Positions 59,580-64,000 of a DNA stretch of 64,000 bases are shown piece after piece. Under the pieces are notes generated by a model, which saw nothing but the letters and a program-made list of their open reading frames with translations, did not search any database and was not told the DNA's origin. Position 1 is the first letter of the stretch; each line of letters starts with the position of its first letter. The DNA comes from Echinarachnius parma (Eukaryota; Echinodermata; Echinoidea; Clypeasteroida; Echinarachniidae): the NCBI GenBank assembly GCA_037951105.1, contig JBAMJV010009680.1, forward strand, positions 57,195 to 121,194. Direction: 5' to 3'. The position numbers and the translations under genes were made by a program.

Positions 59580-62500
59580 TAAAATGCGAAGGGGAATTTA
59601 CTTCAGGGTGTTCAAAACTTCTATGACATCGTAGCATTCATGATGAAATCGGAGGATGATACTTTTATAACCCGGCACTCGTTGGTCTTGAGATGAAATG
59701 AACAACGTATTTCGCCGCCAGAAGAATATACATAAACAGATAAATGGCGGGAACAATACTGAATTGGGCGGGATCGCATGCAGCTTCGACTGAGATGTTC
59801 GTAACACTTCAAGTGCTGATAGTTAACATGTACAGTAACTTGTTAGTCATTCATAATTTAATATGATACCTCTAGTATGCAAAGTGTTCATATAAGATTT
59901 CCTAACCAATAAGGAGTGACGTGAATGATGTCATAATTTGTGAGCGGTAAATAAATATGAAATACAAATACAATTAAGGGGCGTTATTGTATAGTTAACT
60001 CTTTGCATGCATAACCTATGGACGGTGAGTGTCAGTTTACGTGCGTTATGTGTTGGGGAATTTGGAAGCGATGGTATCAGCGCAGTAAGAGGTCAAGTAG
60101 CAATTAGTCAGTAATCATTAAAGTGCTTTTCAGAAGTTTACCAAATTTGGAACTCAGCCAGGTTGATATGATAGCTGGATCACTTCAAACAAAACTATTC
60201 CTCCTTCAATGTCTGCATAAAGTTCACAGACATTAAGCTGCTCTCATACACGATATTCAGGCAACTGTTATATTCTATACAATGTTATTCAACTGCATTA
60301 CGTCTTTACTTGTTCCATATGGAATTTATATTATATTTTGACTGGGAATCAAACCCCGGTCTCTATTTTGAGCTACGAATATTGTTACGAAGATTTGCGA
60401 ACTTGGATGTGAATTGCAACTTTTACTGTCACACAGGTAGCTGCATCTCTGAACAACAATTTCATGTCTATCATTGTTTAAATCTCACTTAAAGTTTCGG
60501 TAGCTGCGAATTTAACTCATAGCTCGAATAAATAATGCTATAACATAACATAATATAATCATAAATCATACTTGTTTGTATATGATTAAGCATCACCTCT
60601 GAGCGCTTTACAGTTTAAAGTGTTATTATCTTGGTTATCAGATACACAGACATTGTCAACATGCACTTAAAGTGCCCTTTCCCAACTCCCCGGGAATACT
60701 CGAACCAGGCAACCTATTATTGGGGCTCTCATTCTCACATTTACCCACTATTTTACTATAAATATGCAACAAAAACAACAACAAATAATCTTATGATCTA
60801 AAATCTGTTATGTCGGTTATCGGTTATGTTTTTTCGTTAGTATTCATGGCTAGTTCGAAATACTATTTATGTATATGATGATGTATTTCTCTAATTATTT
60901 TATTATATTTTGACGTTTCGTTATACCTCATGAGTTTATTAATGTTATTTCCATGTTTGTAAATATTGTTGCAAATGACACTGCAATCCAGCTTGTAGTT
61001 GTGAATGTGACATTCTGTTGAATAAAATACTATTATTATGTCCACGGCTCGATCCCGTGTCTTCAGTTTTGACACCTATCTTAAACCGATTGTCAACGGA
61101 GACCTCGAGGTCTACGAATGCCTCTATTATTTATAGTGGAACTGAATAAATGAATATTAAAAAGAAAAAATATATTACTATTTGAACGTTTTCATCGCTG
61201 TGCATAATACCCTTTTACGAAAAACAAATAACATATTTTGAAGTCAACTACATCCCCATCCATGCAGCCTTGCATTCCCGGGTCAATAGGATAGGTGGAG
61301 CCTAAGACAACAGATAACTTTGGCTCTCTTTATCAGCACAATAAAGTCCTATGTATAAGATATACAGACGAATCTAATTAGAAGTCGTTGAAGTACCCTC
61401 CATTGCTTTTCATACACAAACAAATATTGTATTTTACCGTTGTAAGTTATGATTAATATTTTCAAACTCAACTGTATCCACATACATGTTGCTGGCCAGG
61501 GTGCCAAGCCAGATTAGATAGGTGTAACAATGGAGGACTTTGGATCTTTCTATCAGCACTCGTTGACTCCGGGCTAAGATAATACAAATGTAATTAGCAA
61601 TCGTTGAAGTGCCATTTTGTTATTTTTCTATCAACGATATTATACATATGGGACCGTTTAACGTTATGATTAATATTTTGAAAGTCAACTTCATCTCTAT
61701 CTATTATGCGGGCCTCAGTGCCTGGGTCTTGGGATGGGTAGAGCCTAAAACATTGGACACCCTTGACTTTATCTATGAACAAACTTTGTCTCTCTTGTCT
61801 TAGATACGACAAAACTGATTAGCAGTCGTTGAAGTACCATGTTTTTGATCTAAATATCCCAATTATGTATTATCATGATTATGTATTGGGCAGCTAGTCA
61901 TGAGTAATACTTTAAAAGTGACATCCCGCCTGTGTACATGCAGGCCTTAGTGTAGCCTGGTTAAGATAGGACGGCTTTATTTTGATACGTTGAAATACAA
62001 TACTATTTCATTTTCCTATATATATTTTTTGTGTGTGTAAATAGCCTAAAATCATTCTGGAACGTTGCTCAGATATGTAATTGAATGCGTACGTATTGCA
62101 ATGGGGGGGGGGGGGGGGGGGGTGGTGGGATGAAAAGGCCATCCCTTGATAGTAAAAAGCAAAATATTTTTAGTCCAAACATAAACTAATGAGCAAATTA
62201 AATGAGTGTTCATGTTTTAGCGGATATGTATAATGCACATTCTTAAAAATAAAAGGTTGTTATTATCATTTGTTAAACGGTGGTCAAATAGCAGTAATTT
62301 CGTTATCATCACCATCATCATCATCATCATTTTTATCATTGTTATCATCATCATAGTTATCGGTATCATCTTCAAAGAATCGTAAACATGATAGTGATCA
62401 CCACCGTTACTATTATCATCATGTTCACATTCAGAATTAATACAATTATCATTACCATCATCTTAGTGTGTACCACCACATCTGTCCATCACCATCAGCG

Positions 62501-62665
62501 TTATCACCATTACAATCACATACTCATCATCAGCAACAACGTCAATATCATAATCATCATCTCAATCTTCATCGTCATCATCATCATCATAATCATCATC
62601 ATCATTAACAATTCATCGATATCATAATCATCATCACAATCTTCATTATCATCACGATCATCTGA
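59580..62665. repeat. Segmental duplication D, copy 2
   Basis: Counterpart of 52480-58250 without the MITEs, foldback element and SINE. It includes a tRNA-like degenerate fragment at about 61040-61115 (CTCGATCCCGTGTCTTCAG ... GGAGACCTCGAGG), a 20-G run (62103-62122) and an ATC-rich tail (62285-62665). Confidence 0.75.
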
Positions 62666-62849
62666 CATTCTGTCTTCATGAATAAGTTACAGCAAATAAG
62701 TGTCAAAAAGTCTAGTATATCCTCGGTTTCATATCCCAACCAACTGATGCAACATATAAGATACCATAAGAACACACATAGCTTGGATATTATACAGTGG
62801 TGGGTTATATTATAACCAAGTTGTATTGTCATATATTTGTTTGTATTAT

Positions 62850-63710
62850 TAATATTTTGAGCTCCGAAGATTGTTTGCGAACTTGGTTGTGCACGTCAAT
62901 TTTTAATGTCACACAGAAAAAAGTATATTTAAACAAAGTCCATGATTTCATGGTTATCATTGTATACATCTCTCTTCAAGGACCTCTCTTTCAGGACCTG
63001 CAAATTTAACTCCTAGCTCGAGTAAATAATGCTGTAACATAACATTGTATAATAATGAATCATACTTTTATATGTAAATAACGCATAACAGTTAGTCAGG
63101 AACCACACTATAAATGTTCACCTTCTCACATTTACCAGTTTGCAACTGACTATACAAATGCTACACAAAAACGTATATCATGACCTAAAAGCGGTTTAAC
63201 CACGACTCGACCCCATGTCTCAGGTTGTTAACCCATACGCCTAAACCATTTGGCCACGGAGACCTCGTGGCCCTATAGAATAAATCCTTTTAACATAAAA
63301 CTGAACATTTCATCAGAAACAATTTCACCTAGTCATTTTGAAAATAATTATAATTGTGTTTTTGTTTTGTTTTCATCGCTATGCATAATGACCCTTTTAA
63401 GTTAGTAATGATACATTGTGAAAGTCTCCTTGATCCCTATCCCTATCGATGAGCTCGATGAGGTGGAGCCTAACACAAAAATAAAAAAAAATGTTACTCT
63501 TAATATCAGCGCAATGTTCCCCCTGCATAAGATCATACAAGTCTATTCAGAGTTGATTGAAATACACTTGTTTTATGATTCTGTCCAAACAATTTTGCAG
63601 CTCCCAACCGTCCCATGTTATAATAAATATTTTGAATTTCAACTTCATCACTATCCATTTTGCCCTATAAATGAAGAGCTTAATTGCAAAAGGGGGTAGA
63701 TCCACTTGTT
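62850..63710. repeat. Segmental duplication D, partial copy 3
   Basis: Begins ATTTTGAGCTCCGAAGATTG, includes AATTTAACTCCTAGCTCGAG, a minus-strand tRNA-like fossil at about 63200-63270 (GGTCTCCGTGGCC ... GGGGTCGAGTCGTGG) and TCATCGCTATGCATAATGAC. More diverged than copies 1 and 2. The 93-codon frame at 63418-63699 has no counterpart in the other copies. Confidence 0.6.
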
Positions 63711-64000
63711 CAACTTTGGATGGAGTACAGCAGGTTCTTTGTCAAACTGTGTACACATGCCTATGGGAAGGTAAATATGGATCGTCCCATATTTTGAATT
63801 TGATTGTGTAATTTATCTTAAAATTTGGATTCCATAGATAGTTACGTAGCTTATTAATGTCCTGATATCGCTAATTCAATTTGTATAGCAAGTGGATTTA
63901 GCCCCTTTTGGAACTAAGCTCTTCAAATACAAACACATGTTCAAACAAATGTTATTTATTTAACTATCCTTCAATTGGCTGGGCTGTGAAGAGCTAAAGC
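63711..64000. other. No gene recognised
   Basis: AT-rich end of the window without recognised features. Confidence 0.5.

Noticed and set aside
63418-63699. 93-codon open frame near the right end
   Set aside because: It lies in a duplicated non-coding segment and is not kept in the other copies.

Overview
The window is animal nuclear DNA: AT-rich, intron-rich, with almost no long open frames and dense with SINE, LINE, MITE, foldback and satellite sequence. The one convincing protein gene is a Death-NACHT-LRR (NLR) innate-immune receptor on the minus strand. Large Death-NACHT-LRR families are known from sea urchins and other invertebrate deuterostomes, so an echinoderm or similar marine invertebrate is my best guess; the species cannot be named from the sequence. 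Layout, in the direction of the gene (right to left): a Death-domain exon (30133-30452, phases 2/1), a NACHT exon (26719-28328 by splice logic; open to 26650), then LRR-like exons at 21851-22219, 16633-17001, 12879-13247 and 618-986. All four LRR-like exons are exactly 369 nt with phase 0 at both ends, so they can be added or lost without shifting the frame. A fifth, broken copy lies at 20863-21087. The exons sit in duplicated cassettes that include intron, SINE and retroelement sequence; three cassettes (1-2852, 12433-13376, 16015-19319) are nearly identical by eye. No start exon and no terminal exon was found; the gene runs off the left edge. Around and inside the gene are mobile elements. 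At least four MITE-like families are flanked by TTAA, and paralogous near-empty sites support a TTAA target for one of them. One TTAA MITE abuts the 3' end of the NACHT exon and supplies the last codons and the stop of its open frame. A 418-bp insertion with a 12-bp target duplication, CCAAT and TATA motifs and a degenerate hammerhead-like core is present in two cassettes. One of those copies carries a further 446-bp insertion that can fold as a multibranched RNA. From 30.5 to 43 kb the window holds two TTAA elements, a ~7.0-kb element with PIF/Harbinger-style ends (32959-39927, TAA flanks) containing a CTAG-rich tract and exon-like islands, and then little that is recognisable. From 43 to 52 kb come a LINE 3' tail, a TA-flanked foldback element, a TIR element with nested arms, SINE tails, a GATATC-centred palindrome cluster, a small MITE and a ~1.9-kb satellite of ~70-80-bp units. 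From 52.5 to 64 kb a non-coding segment is present in two to three diverged copies, broken up by MITEs and foldback elements. Homopolymer G or C runs of about 15-26 bases occur more than a dozen times. Exon limits are inferred from splice-site motifs and phases only; no expression evidence was available.
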